Assembly: GCF_900102315.1 (NCBI RefSeq)
Contig: NZ_FNBL01000010.1
Location: 62,001 to 126,000 of the forward strand
Length of the DNA: 64,000 bases
Source of the DNA: Celeribacter baekdonensis
GTDB lineage: Bacteria > Pseudomonadota > Alphaproteobacteria > Rhodobacterales > Rhodobacteraceae
Reading direction: 5' to 3'
The position numbers and the translations under genes are program-made. Below the pieces are notes generated by a model that had not been told where the DNA came from, made no database searches, and saw only the letters and a list, made by a program, of their open reading frames with translations. Below, piece by piece: positions 54,573 to 63,402 of the stretch; the stretch's first letter is position 1; each line of letters starts with the position of its first letter.

Positions 54573-54798
54573 TTCGCGAGCTTGCTACATAAGCTCGATC
54601 TCTATCTCGGGAAGATTTTCGGTTAGCCCTACGTACATGTGAGCTTCAGCGGGCAAAGCTGTCGCATATATAAGTTCCCTAGCTGGCATATTGCCCGTCC
54701 TCAGATGATGAAGTTTCACACCAATAGATCATTTTGACGACCATAGTGAGAGGATGCGTTAACATTTTATTTGTGTTTTTTCTTAACTTAGGGGGGCG
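54573..54798. other. AT-rich non-coding stretch
   Basis: No gene is recognised. The composition is distinctly AT-rich, with runs such as TTTATTTGTG followed by a T-run at 54760-54781. Together with the repeats that follow it marks a compositional break from the rest of the window. Confidence 0.4.
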
Positions 54799-54886
54799 TT
54801 TTCGTACATACAGAGATCCCATAATTATGTTAATATAGGATGTTAAAGTGTACAAAATGACTATGGGATGTTAGGGTGTACGAAAA
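54799..54886. repeat. 25-bp inverted repeat with an overlapping direct repeat
   Basis: 54799-54823 and 54862-54886 are inverted copies matching at 20 of 25 positions (TATGGGAT ... GTACGAAAA). A direct repeat, GGATGTTA-purines-GTGTAC, occurs at 54838-54858 and 54866-54887. They flank the start of the IS6 fragment and may be IS ends or binding iterons. Confidence 0.55.
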
Positions 54887-55056
54887 TACTGCTGAAAGGT
54901 TACCGTTTCCCACGCGAGATCATCGCCTATGATGCCGTCTGGGCCTACAGTCGTTTTGCCCTCAGCCCAGCTGATGCCGGTGTTCTGCTCGCCAAGCGAG
55001 GCGTGACCGTGAGCCGAGAGACGGTTCGAAAATTTGGGCTCAAGATTGATACCTAA
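54868..55056 (+). mobile_element. IS6-family transposase N-terminal fragment
   Basis: About 50 residues, YRFPREIIAYDAVWAYSRFA and LLAKRGVTVSRETVRKFGLK, match the N-terminus of IS6 transposases but differ from the copy at 53394, so it is a separate element. The frame stops after KIDT and IS110 homology follows. Confidence 0.7.
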
Positions 55057-55062
55057 ACAAGA

Positions 55063-55455
55063 CACTAGCGACCAGCGCGATTGCCGATATCCTGCGTTCC
55101 GTTCCCGGGATATGCCCAGTTTCCAGCACGATGCCGATCGCAGAAATGCCGGAACTCGGTCAGATCTCTGGCGAGCAAGCTGCTGCTCTCACAGGCTTGG
55201 CCCCATTGCACATGGCAGAGGCGCGATGCGCGGTAAGCGCGCTATTGGCGACGGATGGCGGCTGCTACGGCATGCCTTGTTCCAGGCTGCTCTTGTCGCA
55301 AGACATCACAATCCAGTCCTAAAAACCTGAGCCGCTCGTCTGCGAGACGCTGGAAAGCCACACAAGGTCGTCACGACAGCCATGCCCGAATGCTCGTCAC
55401 AATCGTCAACGCCCTCTACAAACCAAGACAGAAATGGGCTGTTCCAGAAAGTTGA
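55063..55455 (+). mobile_element. IS110-family transposase C-terminal remnant
   Basis: In one frame: LATSAIADILRSVPGICPVS, then IAEMPELGQISGEQAAALTG; after a shift: RGKRAIGDGWRLLRHALFQA, ARHHNPVLKT; then AGKPHKVVTTAMP and VTIVNALYKPRQKWAV. This is the helix-hairpin-like C-terminal domain of IS110 transposases with at least two frameshifts. The N-terminal RuvC-like DEDD domain is absent. Confidence 0.7.
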
Positions 55456-55465
55456 AGTACAGCCC

Positions 55466-56737
55466 CTAGTTCAAGTCCACCGCAGCCCAAAGCGTACTGA
55501 GCGGCAGTGCGAAGTTGCCCTCTCCCATGGTCAGCTTTTCCTGCCCGAGGTAGAATACGATCCCTATGGTGCTACGCCCTTTTCCCGGCCCATCGTGGGC
55601 GAACCATTTCAGGTGCTTGAAATCGTCGGCGGCAACCGTGGTCGCGGCCTTGACTTCGACCCCAACCAGCCGATGTCCGCCATCGATCACCACGTCGATC
55701 TCTCGACGGTCAGCGCTGCGCCAATGATATAGTCGATAGTCTTCGTCCTGCATCGGCAAAGCACGCTGCAGCTCGCCGACAACGAAGCTCTCCAACAAAC
55801 CACCCAAGGCTTCAGGACTATGGCCGATGTCAAACGATCTGTCATTCAGCCGGCGAAGCGCACTGGAAATTCCGGTATCCACGAAATGGAACTTCGGTTG
55901 CTTGATATTCCGTTTGCTCTCCCCTGGCATCCAAGCGCTCAGCTTGGTAACCAGTGAGAGACGCATGAGAATATCGAGGTACTGATCAACTGTCTCGCGT
56001 TTGAGCTTTGCCAGTTTGCCAATTCGGACGTGTTGATCTCTTGCGCAGTCCGTGCCGCCATTTGATCGATCAAAAATCGAAATGCATCGGGCTTCCGAAC
56101 CGGCATGACGTCTGCGACGTCTCGATCCACCACTGCATCAATGTAGTCGCGATACTGCCGCTGCCGTGGTTGGGGAGGTAGCGCGCGGAGTTCGGGGTAC
56201 CCGCCCATGAGAATGAGGTCTACATAGCCTTTGCGTTCCAAGTGTGCGGGATCAGATATCTGAGACAACGTTGGAGCGGACTGCATCGCCCAATCAATCA
56301 AACGGCTCGCCGACGCGCGATTGACCTCCGCGGTCGTCAGCGGCCAGAGTTTGAGCGTCTGCATCCGGCCCGCCAGCGAGTCCGCGACCTCCGCCGTTGT
56401 GAAGACATTGGATGACCCGGTAAAGACAAACTGCCCTTTCCGGCGGTTACGATCGACGATTTTCTTGATGGCCAAAGCGAGCTTCGGAGACCTTTGAGCC
56501 TCATCGATGATAATCGGCGCATCAGGCTGTTCTTTCACAAGACTTGTCAGCCTCCATCGCCGCCAGGATCGCTGTATCGTCCAGCGTGATGAAGCGGCCT
56601 TGCTTAAACAAGTCACGGACACGGGTCGTCTTATCGACCTGTCTTGGTCCGACAAGGTTGACAACTCGTGCAATTGTCAACGCTTCCTGCAGTTCAGGCG
56701 TCAGATGGCGCGGGAGGTATTCATCAATTTCGCTCAT
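55466..56737 (-). pseudogene. AAA ATPase with DUF4143 domain, frameshifted
   Basis: Three consecutive frames rebuild one ~400-residue protein of the COG1373 type. The first (56522-56737) has the AAA opening VVNLVGPRQVDKTTRVRDLF; the Walker A Gly before Lys is Asp. The second (from about 56560 to 55970) has IIIDEAQRSPKLALAIKKIV, FVFTGSSN, LWPLTTAEVNR and MGGYPELRA. The third (to 55466) has FHFVDTGISSALRR and YHWRSADRREIDVVID of DUF4143. Two frameshifts separate them. Confidence 0.8.
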
Positions 56738-56812
56738 TTCACGAGATGCCCATTAGAACTTTCACTATCTGCTCCATACAGACCTCACCAAACAATCATC
56801 AGTCTCATCACT

Positions 56813-57394
56813 CTACGCTGCGCCAACCCCCGCATCCTGTAGCCCTTCGCGATCTGGGAGGTCGTGCAGGCTTTCCAACCCGAAGGCGACAAGAAACTGC
56901 TCAGTCGTGACGAAGGAATAGGGAGCGCCGCGCCGAGGCGACCGTGGCCCGGTTCCAATCAGATCGCGGGCATGCAGCCGCCCGATCAGATCGCGGCTGA
57001 TCTCCTTGCCGAAGATGTCCTTGAGCCCGTCGCGCGTGATCGGCTGGTGATAGGCGATGGCCGCCAGGACCGCGACGTCGAATTCACTCAGGTCCAGCAG
57101 TTGATCCCCGACATCCGCCGCGGCGCGGATCGCGGGGGCGTAGGCGGGCCGGGTCCGAAACATCCACCCACCGGCAACCTTCGCCATTTCGAACGCCCGC
57201 CCCTCCAGATCGGCGGCAAGGTCCTCGACCAGCAGGTCCACCGAGGCCCCCTGCCCCACCACGCGGGCCAGATCCTCGCGCGGCACGGGTGAGGCGGATG
57301 CAAACAGCACCGCCTCGATCCGCCGCATCCATTCGCGCCAGCGCAGCTCGGGCGGCAGGTCGGCCAATTCGCGATCAAACCCTGACTCTGCCAT
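56813..57394 (-). CDS. ScpB-like SMC-Scp complex subunit (accessory copy)
   Basis: A 193-residue protein with ScpB winged-helix features: RIEAVLFASASPVPREDLARVVG, GGWMFRTRPAYAP, LSEFDVAVLAAIAYHQPITR, DLIGRLHARDLI and PYSFVTTEQFLVAFGLESL. ScpB bridges SMC and ScpA in chromosome condensation. There is no scpA or smc here, and the gene lies in a mobile-element region, so it is probably a plasmid- or island-type paralogue. The ATG at 57394 directly follows the stop of an upstream gene now cut by the Tn3 element. Confidence 0.78.
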   Translation of the reverse strand: MAESGFDRELADLPPELRWREWMRRIEAVLFASASPVPREDLARVVGQGASVDLLVEDLAADLEGRAFEMAKVAGGWMFRTRPAYAPAIRAAADVGDQLLDLSEFDVAVLAAIAYHQPITRDGLKDIFGKEISRDLIGRLHARDLIGTGPRSPRRGAPYSFVTTEQFLVAFGLESLHDLPDREGLQDAGVGAA

Positions 57395-57454
57395 TTTACA
57401 CCCCGTACAGCCGGAAGGTGTCACGCCCGGTCAACTCGCGCACCGCGCCCAATT
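57395..57454 (-). pseudogene. 3' remnant of the gene upstream of scpB
   Basis: The minus frame QLGAVRELTGRDTFRLYGV ends in TAA one base before the scpB ATG, as in a tightly packed operon. The 5' part is replaced by the Tn3-family element. I cannot name the family from 19 residues. Confidence 0.4.
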
Positions 57455-57485
57455 GGGGCCGCTTTGGGTAGGAGGCCAGATCGTA

Positions 57486-60075
57486 TCATAAGGCGTTCTC
57501 CCTGATCTTTGCCCATCGATATTCGCCTGTGAGAAGGATGTGAGCCCATCCGAGTGGTGAGATGTGCGCGAGGAGGTCTGGTGGGCAGCCGAGCCGGGCC
57601 CTGCGGCGGGCGGCGACGGCGACGGCGTGGCCGAGATGCTTGGTATTCCAGTAGATGACGATGGCGACGAGCAGGTTGAAACCAGCCATACGGCAATGCT
57701 GCCTCTCGGCAGTACGGTCGAGGATTTCACCCTGCCGCCCGATACGCAGGGCGTTCTTGAGGGCGTGGTGCGCCTCGCCCTTGTTCAACCCGATTTGAGC
57801 GCGGCGCTGCATATCGGTGTCGAGCAGCCATTCGATGATGAAGAGCGTGCGCTTGATGCGTCCGATTTCGTGCAAGGCGATGGCCAGATCATGCTGCTGG
57901 GGATAGGCTGCGAACTTTCGTAGAAGCTGGCTTGGCGACATGATCTCGGCGACCATCGTGGCGGCACTACGCAGGATATCGAGCCAGTTGGCGATGATGG
58001 TTCCTTCCCTGACCTTGCCGCCGATGAGGGATTTCAGCTCTTTGGGCATGATGTTCGGATCGAAGACATTGAGCCGCTTTGACTGCAGGTCTCGAATGCA
58101 AGGAATGAACCGATAGTCGAGCAAGGCCGTCACGGCGAAGACGTGGTCGGTGAAGCCACCGGTATCAGCATACTGTTCCCTAATTTTCTTTCCCGTCTCG
58201 TTCATCAGCAACCCGCCGAGAATGTAGGGCGCTTCGTTCACCGTGGCCGGGATGGTCTGGGTGGCAAAAGGTCCAAACCGGTCGGAGACGTGAGTGTACG
58301 CCTTCAATCCGGGGTCATTGCCGTATTTCGCATTCACGAGGTTCATCGCCTCACCCTGCCGCCCGGCGGGAAAGAGCTGGCCATCGCTGGATGCGGTATC
58401 CCCTGCTCCCCAGAACTGCGCCATGGGCAATTTCGCCTGTCCTTCGATCATTGTCGCCAGCGCCCGGTTGATGGGTTCGCTTTCAACATGCCAGCGCGAC
58501 AGGCGAGAGAGCTGGAAATAATCGTGGGTGTTTGCTGCTTCGGCCATTTTGCTCAAACCGAGATTGACCCCGTCGCCGAGAAGGACGTTCAGCAATCCGA
58601 TCTTGTCCTTGCAGGGCGCGTCGGTTCGCAGGTGGGCGAAGGCATCGGCAAAGCCCGTATCCGCTTCGACTTCCAGCATGATGTCGGTGATCCGCGCATC
58701 CGGCATGCGGCGATAAAGATCCAGTACTAACTCATCGGCCTCGTCCGGGACGTTGGCGGCCAACCGCTCGGTTTTCAGGATGCCGTCGATAATGGGGCCG
58801 CCGGGGATTGCACCAGCCTTGGCGGCCTTTGCCAACCGGTCCAGCCCCGTGCTCATGCATGCCTTACGGTCTTCCAACCAATCCACCGCAGGGTTGAAAG
58901 GGGCGGTCAGTTTCGGCATGGCCTGCACCGCTGCAATAGGCACCGGTGCTTCCTTCAGATCGCCATGGCGCCGGGACTGGGCCAACCAGATATCCCCAGA
59001 CCGGAAGGCATTGCGCAGGTGGGACAACTCCGCAACTTCCCAGAGCTTTTGATCACCGGCCTCCTGCATCTTCAGATGACGGTGCCATTTTGAGCGTGGG
59101 CCAAGAAAGCCCGTCGGGCGGTCCGCCCGCCTCGATCAACGGTCTCGCCACCGGTGCAGCGCTGATCTGAAGCTCTTCGAGCATACGTGGCGCATAGCGA
59201 CGGAAACGATGATAGCCCTGTGCAACATGAGTGAGCGGATTTGCCTCCATGGTGTCGGTCAGGCGGGCAGAATGCGCCAGCCTTTCGAGGTCTTTCCAGC
59301 CACAGCTATCCGCGACCGCCTCTTCCAACGGTGCTTCATCATCTCGCACCCAATCAGGGCCGCACCCAGAGTGAAAAATGCCTGTAAAGCGTCCTGTACG
59401 GATGCTCTTGCATCGGTGATCTTGACGTCGCAAAGGCGTTTCGCCTCGCGCCAAGTCTTTCCCAAGATCCGGTCATGGGTTTCTCGACCGTGTCGGCGAT
59501 GGCGGAACGCCACTCCACCGCACACACCGCAAGAATGGCATGACGGCGGTCACCGGATATATCCTGCAGCCCGTCCGTGAGGTAGCGCTCACCCCGACGG
59601 CGAAGCTGGGTAATTCTATGGGGTGCAATGTCGGCCAGGCAATCGGCATTTACGCCTATCTTCTGCAGGCATTCCAGCCGCTCCAGCAGACGGTTCATAT
59701 CGGCAGAATTATTACCGACCTCGAACCGGCGCGACCAGATGAACCGGCTCACTCTTCCCTCTACAGAATCCGCCAGTAATTCGTCGAGGCGAGCGCGCGC
59801 GTCTCAATCCGGCGCTCAGCGGCGGCCAAAGTATCTGCACATAGCCGCTCAATGCGCGAGATGCCGGGAAGGATGGTTTGTGTCCGGCGGCATTGCTTGG
59901 CGAACTGGCGCACCAAGTCTGCACTCGATACCGCTGCTTCCGCTTCATCATCCAACCAGGCCTTCAAGTCGTGGACCCGTCGTCCGGAGAGCATCCGGTA
60001 TCCGTCGTCGCCATTAGCGGCATGACTTTCGAACTCGAAACGCCGCATGGTCGCATGCTGGCAGGCATCGTCCAA
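57486..60075 (-). pseudogene. Tn3-family transposase pseudogene
   Basis: Homology in successive frames covers much of a Tn3 transposase. 59761-60075 has RTQTILPGISRIERLCADTL; 59535-59752 has RLECLQKIGVNADCLADIAP; 59259-59535 has ETHDRILGKTWREAKRLCDV; 59053-59454 has NPLTHVAQGYHRFRRYAPRM; and the long frame 57486-59069 holds the catalytic part (TASSDGQLFPAG, YTHVSDRFGPFATQ, ALHEIGRIKRTLFI, YWNTKHLG). At least three frameshifts separate them and the first ~180 residues are gone. The stop lies inside the left terminal repeat, as in intact Tn3 elements. Confidence 0.85.
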
Positions 60076-60192
60076 TTCGAGCGCGACCTCATCAGCGAGC
60101 GCACGAAGCTACCGCTGGATCGCACGGGATCTCGCCATCAGAAAAATACAATCCTCGACATCATGAAGCGATCCCGCGAAAAATCCTTATGA
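60022..60192 (+). pseudogene. serine resolvase fragment
   Basis: The frame encodes MTFELETPHGRMLAGIVQFE and RDLISERTK, the conserved end of the catalytic domain of Tn3-type resolvases and invertases. The active-site Ser region and the DNA-binding tail are absent. It overlaps the transposase remnant and right terminal repeat. Confidence 0.65.
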
Positions 60193-60429
60193 TACGATCT
60201 GGCCCCCTATCCAAAGCGACCCCTCAAGGCCTCGGGCTATGACAGGTTTGGTGGCAAGATTGGGATTCCCCTATGTTGGCCCCCCGCTGATATAGAGGCA
60301 GCTTGCACGCTTTGGGGTGTGATCAATTGAGCACAAAGACCATACCCACGAGACTGCAACAGCGTTCTAAGGCGCTTTATCTCATCTCCTGTATGCTTTG
60401 AAAGCTCTCGCACAGCTTAAAATGCGGGC

Positions 60430-61539
60430 TTAGTTTTGTGCATGAAAGCGAATGATCGGCTTGATCGTCGCGCCAGATTTACTGTCGGCCAACGCCTGTT
60501 CCAATTGATCTATTTCGTAAAACTGGCAGATCTTATCAAAAGGAAATCGCCCCTCCATGTAAAGATCAACAAGTTTTGAGATAAACGCCTGTGCGTCGTG
60601 GCTTTCGCCTTCGATGATGCCTTTGACACTACGCCCGGCTAACAGAAAGGTCGGATTGATTGGCACTTCAAGAGCCGGATCAACGCCCGCAAGCCAACCG
60701 CAGGAACCACGCGGAGCCGTGGCGGCCAGCGCCTGTTGCATGACGGTGGGAACGCCGCTTGTGTCCAGCGAGCGCAACACACCGCCCTCGGTCACACTTT
60801 GAATAAAGGCGACGGGATCTCCCGTGCGGCTATTGAACACATGGGTCGCGCCAAAATCGCGGGCCATCTCAAGCCGCTCTTCGGAAATGTCGACCGCAAT
60901 GATCGTGGGCGCGCCCGCCACATGCGCCGCCATGACGGCACTCAGCCCCACGGCCCCTGCCCCGAAGACGGCAAAATCCGTTTGCTCCGTGACCCCCAGC
61001 GCATTGAACACAGCCCCTGCCCCGGTCTGAATGCCGCAAGCGAGTGGCCCGAGCAGCTCAAGCGGCGCGTCTTTGCGCACCTTGATCACATTGCGATCAT
61101 AACACAGCGCATAGGTGGCCAGAGAGGATTGGCCAAAGAAACTACCATGAACGATCTCATTTTTCGCGTCATGCAGCGTCGAACTTCCATCAGGTCGATC
61201 ACCGAGGAAACACCGCTCCACCGCGTGATGACAATAGGTGTGATCGTGATCCCGACAGGCCCGGCAGTCATCGCAATAATCATAGGTCAGCACCACATGA
61301 TCACCCGGTGCGACCTTGGTCACGCCCGCACCCACCGCCGCGACAATGCCCGCCCCTTCGTGCCCGGGCACCATCGGCAGGCGCGCCGGCAGGAGTTGCG
61401 TGATGGCGGACAGGTCCGTGTGACAAATCCCGGTCGCGACCACACGCACAAGGATTTCATTGTCGCGCGGCGTGTCGAGATCAAGGATTTCGTAGACGAG
61501 CTTTCCGGACTCGCGCGCGACAGCAGCTTGAATTTTCAT
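60430..61539 (-). CDS. zinc-dependent alcohol dehydrogenase (aryl-alcohol dehydrogenase type)
   Basis: A 369-residue medium-chain dehydrogenase. Catalytic zinc ligands lie in GICHTD and GHEGAG and near LACGIQTGAGAV; the structural zinc lobe YDYCDDCRACRDHDHTYC is complete; the Rossmann motif is FGAGAVGLSAV. It resembles benzyl/aryl alcohol dehydrogenases (XylB/AreB type). The ATG overlaps the LivM stop by 4 bp, so a substrate brought in by the Liv-type importer is probably oxidised here. Confidence 0.87.
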   Translation of the reverse strand: MKIQAAVARESGKLVYEILDLDTPRDNEILVRVVATGICHTDLSAITQLLPARLPMVPGHEGAGIVAAVGAGVTKVAPGDHVVLTYDYCDDCRACRDHDHTYCHHAVERCFLGDRPDGSSTLHDAKNEIVHGSFFGQSSLATYALCYDRNVIKVRKDAPLELLGPLACGIQTGAGAVFNALGVTEQTDFAVFGAGAVGLSAVMAAHVAGAPTIIAVDISEERLEMARDFGATHVFNSRTGDPVAFIQSVTEGGVLRSLDTSGVPTVMQQALAATAPRGSCGWLAGVDPALEVPINPTFLLAGRSVKGIIEGESHDAQAFISKLVDLYMEGRFPFDKICQFYEIDQLEQALADSKSGATIKPIIRFHAQN

Positions 61540-62528
61540 CGCAGGTCTCCGGTTTTGGGATCATGTGTCAAAGGAATAAGATCGCACCCAAGTTTGCGCC
61601 GCGCCAATCCCCACAGACCTTTGGGGGCAAAGAGGACAACAACAATGGAAATCGCCCCGAGTGTGATCAGGTAGAGCGTGCCGTAGTCCTGAAGCACTTC
61701 GCGCAGAAGAAAGAACACTAGGGTGCCGATGATCGGCCCTTCGAGGCTCCCCAACCCGCCGATCACGACGATGAACAACACATAGATGGTCCAATCGAGC
61801 ATCGAAAACGAGGCGACATGGGAAATCCGTCCCTTTTGCAGCGTGATGAGCACACCAACGAGACCAACCATCGGAGCCGCGAGGATAAAGCTCGCCGCAC
61901 GCACAAGGCGGGTGTTCACTCCCGCAACGGCGGCACCCTCTTCGCTGTCACGCAACGCGGCAAGGCCAAGGCCGATCCGCGAGCGCATTAAGGCCCAAAT
62001 CAAACCAAAAGCCAGAACCGCCATGCCCAGGACGAGAATGTAGATCGTCGAAAGCCGCTCCGGCGCGCGCACGCCCAAACTGCGCAACAGGCTCGTCGGG
62101 AGGCTCGCCCCCGACCCGCCGCCAAAGCCCGGAAGGCGGCTCGCGATCAGCATCAAAGTTTCGGCAACAACCCAGCTCCCAACCGCAAGATATGCGGTGC
62201 GCAGCCGGTAAAGCATGGCGTAAACCGCAATACCACACACCAAGGTCACCGCCATTGCGGCGGACAAAGCCACGGCCATGTGCCACCCTGCCAGCATGGC
62301 AAAGCCATAAAACGCATAGGCTCCGATCCCAACAAAAGCATGTTGGCCGATCACCATCACGTTGCCATAGCCGGCCACGAGATTCCAAAGCATCGCCAAG
62401 GTCAGCATGGTCAGCGCCTGTGTCAAAAGCACAAGCATCGCCGGAGAAAAAAGGACGGGCGCGGCACAGAGGCCAATCAGCCCGAGAGCCAATGCGATAC
62501 GGCCGAAAAGAACGAGTCCGGATGTCAT
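61536..62528 (-). CDS. livM: branched-chain-type ABC transporter permease
   Basis: A 330-residue permease with about nine helices and the LivM family motifs GYGNVMVIGQHAFVGIGAY and GGLGSLEGPIIGTLVFFLL. Liv-type importers carry branched-chain amino acids but also amides, urea and aromatic or C4 compounds. It lies 9 bp after the LivH stop and is coupled to the dehydrogenase downstream. Confidence 0.9.
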   Translation of the reverse strand: MTSGLVLFGRIALALGLIGLCAAPVLFSPAMLVLLTQALTMLTLAMLWNLVAGYGNVMVIGQHAFVGIGAYAFYGFAMLAGWHMAVALSAAMAVTLVCGIAVYAMLYRLRTAYLAVGSWVVAETLMLIASRLPGFGGGSGASLPTSLLRSLGVRAPERLSTIYILVLGMAVLAFGLIWALMRSRIGLGLAALRDSEEGAAVAGVNTRLVRAASFILAAPMVGLVGVLITLQKGRISHVASFSMLDWTIYVLFIVVIGGLGSLEGPIIGTLVFFLLREVLQDYGTLYLITLGAISIVVVLFAPKGLWGLARRKLGCDLIPLTHDPKTGDLR

Positions 62529-62537
62529 GGTGTCACC

Positions 62538-63401
62538 TTACGTCTTCGGGAAAAGGCCCTGAGGGCGGGCGAGGAAAAGGATGAGAAAGACGATGTGACC
62601 GGCAAGCACCTGATAGGCGCTGTCGACCATACCGCCGAAGGTTTGCGCCAAGGCGATGATGATCCCGCCCACGAGCACGCCCCAGAAACTGCCAAGCCCG
62701 GCCAACACGACGACCTCGAAGGCGATCAAAAGCCGGCTTGACCCAGAGGAGGGATCAAAGTTGGTCCAGATCGACATCAAGCCGCCGGAGACCGCTTCGG
62801 TGATCCCGACCAGCGCCATAGCGATGGCCATCAGACCCGCAACTTTGAGACCAACAAGACGCGCCGCTTCGGGGGCATCCGCGATGGCGCGGATTTTGAC
62901 ACCCAGACCGGTGCGATACAAAAGCTGTTCAAGCCCCGCAATCAACACACAGGCCGTGGCAAAAATGATCAGGGGGAGAACCCCGATATTGATATTGCCG
63001 AAGAGATGCAGCGAGGCGAGTTCGATGCCGCCCGCCGTCACCTTGCGCGTATCGGCGCCATAAATCCCCAAAAGCCCGTTTTGCAGGATAACCGACAGCC
63101 CGAAAGTGATCAGGATGATCTGTAGCTCGTTCTGACTGGCCGCACGTTGAAACAGCCCATATTGCAAAAGCCACCCCATCCCCGCCCCGATCGGGATCAA
63201 AAGTGCAAAGGCAATCGGCGCAGGCAAACCGAGACTTTCGGTCAGTGTCAGCATCAAGAACGACATAGCCACGATGAGGTCGCCATGGGCGACGTTGATG
63301 AATTTCAAAACACCAACAGAAATCGCCAGGCCAAGGGCGAAAATAGCGTAAAGACCGCCTAAGAGGCTGGCCTGAATGATCTGGTCGAGAAGGCCTGTCA
63401 T
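62538..63401 (-). CDS. livH: branched-chain-type ABC transporter permease
   Basis: A 287-residue permease: GGLYAIFALGLAISVGVLKF and INVAHGDLIVAMSF at the N-terminus and VVVLAGLGSFWGVLVGGIII near the C-terminus are typical of LivH. The ATG at 63401 was chosen; the longer frame adds 46 residues overlapping LivF. It pairs with LivM. Confidence 0.9.
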   Translation of the reverse strand: MTGLLDQIIQASLLGGLYAIFALGLAISVGVLKFINVAHGDLIVAMSFLMLTLTESLGLPAPIAFALLIPIGAGMGWLLQYGLFQRAASQNELQIILITFGLSVILQNGLLGIYGADTRKVTAGGIELASLHLFGNINIGVLPLIIFATACVLIAGLEQLLYRTGLGVKIRAIADAPEAARLVGLKVAGLMAIAMALVGITEAVSGGLMSIWTNFDPSSGSSRLLIAFEVVVLAGLGSFWGVLVGGIIIALAQTFGGMVDSAYQVLAGHIVFLILFLARPQGLFPKT

Positions 63402-63402
63402 A

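Larger units (their letters stand above)
57455..60223. mobile_element. degenerate Tn3-family transposon with both 38-bp ends
   Basis: The left end (57455-57492) starts GGGG and ends TAAG, and its inverted copy (60186-60223) matches at about 35 of 38 positions. The length of 2,769 bp is less than a full transposase (~3 kb) plus resolvase. No matching 5-bp target duplication is seen: the flanks read CAATT and TCAAG. Inside are a broken transposase and a resolvase tail. Confidence 0.85.
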
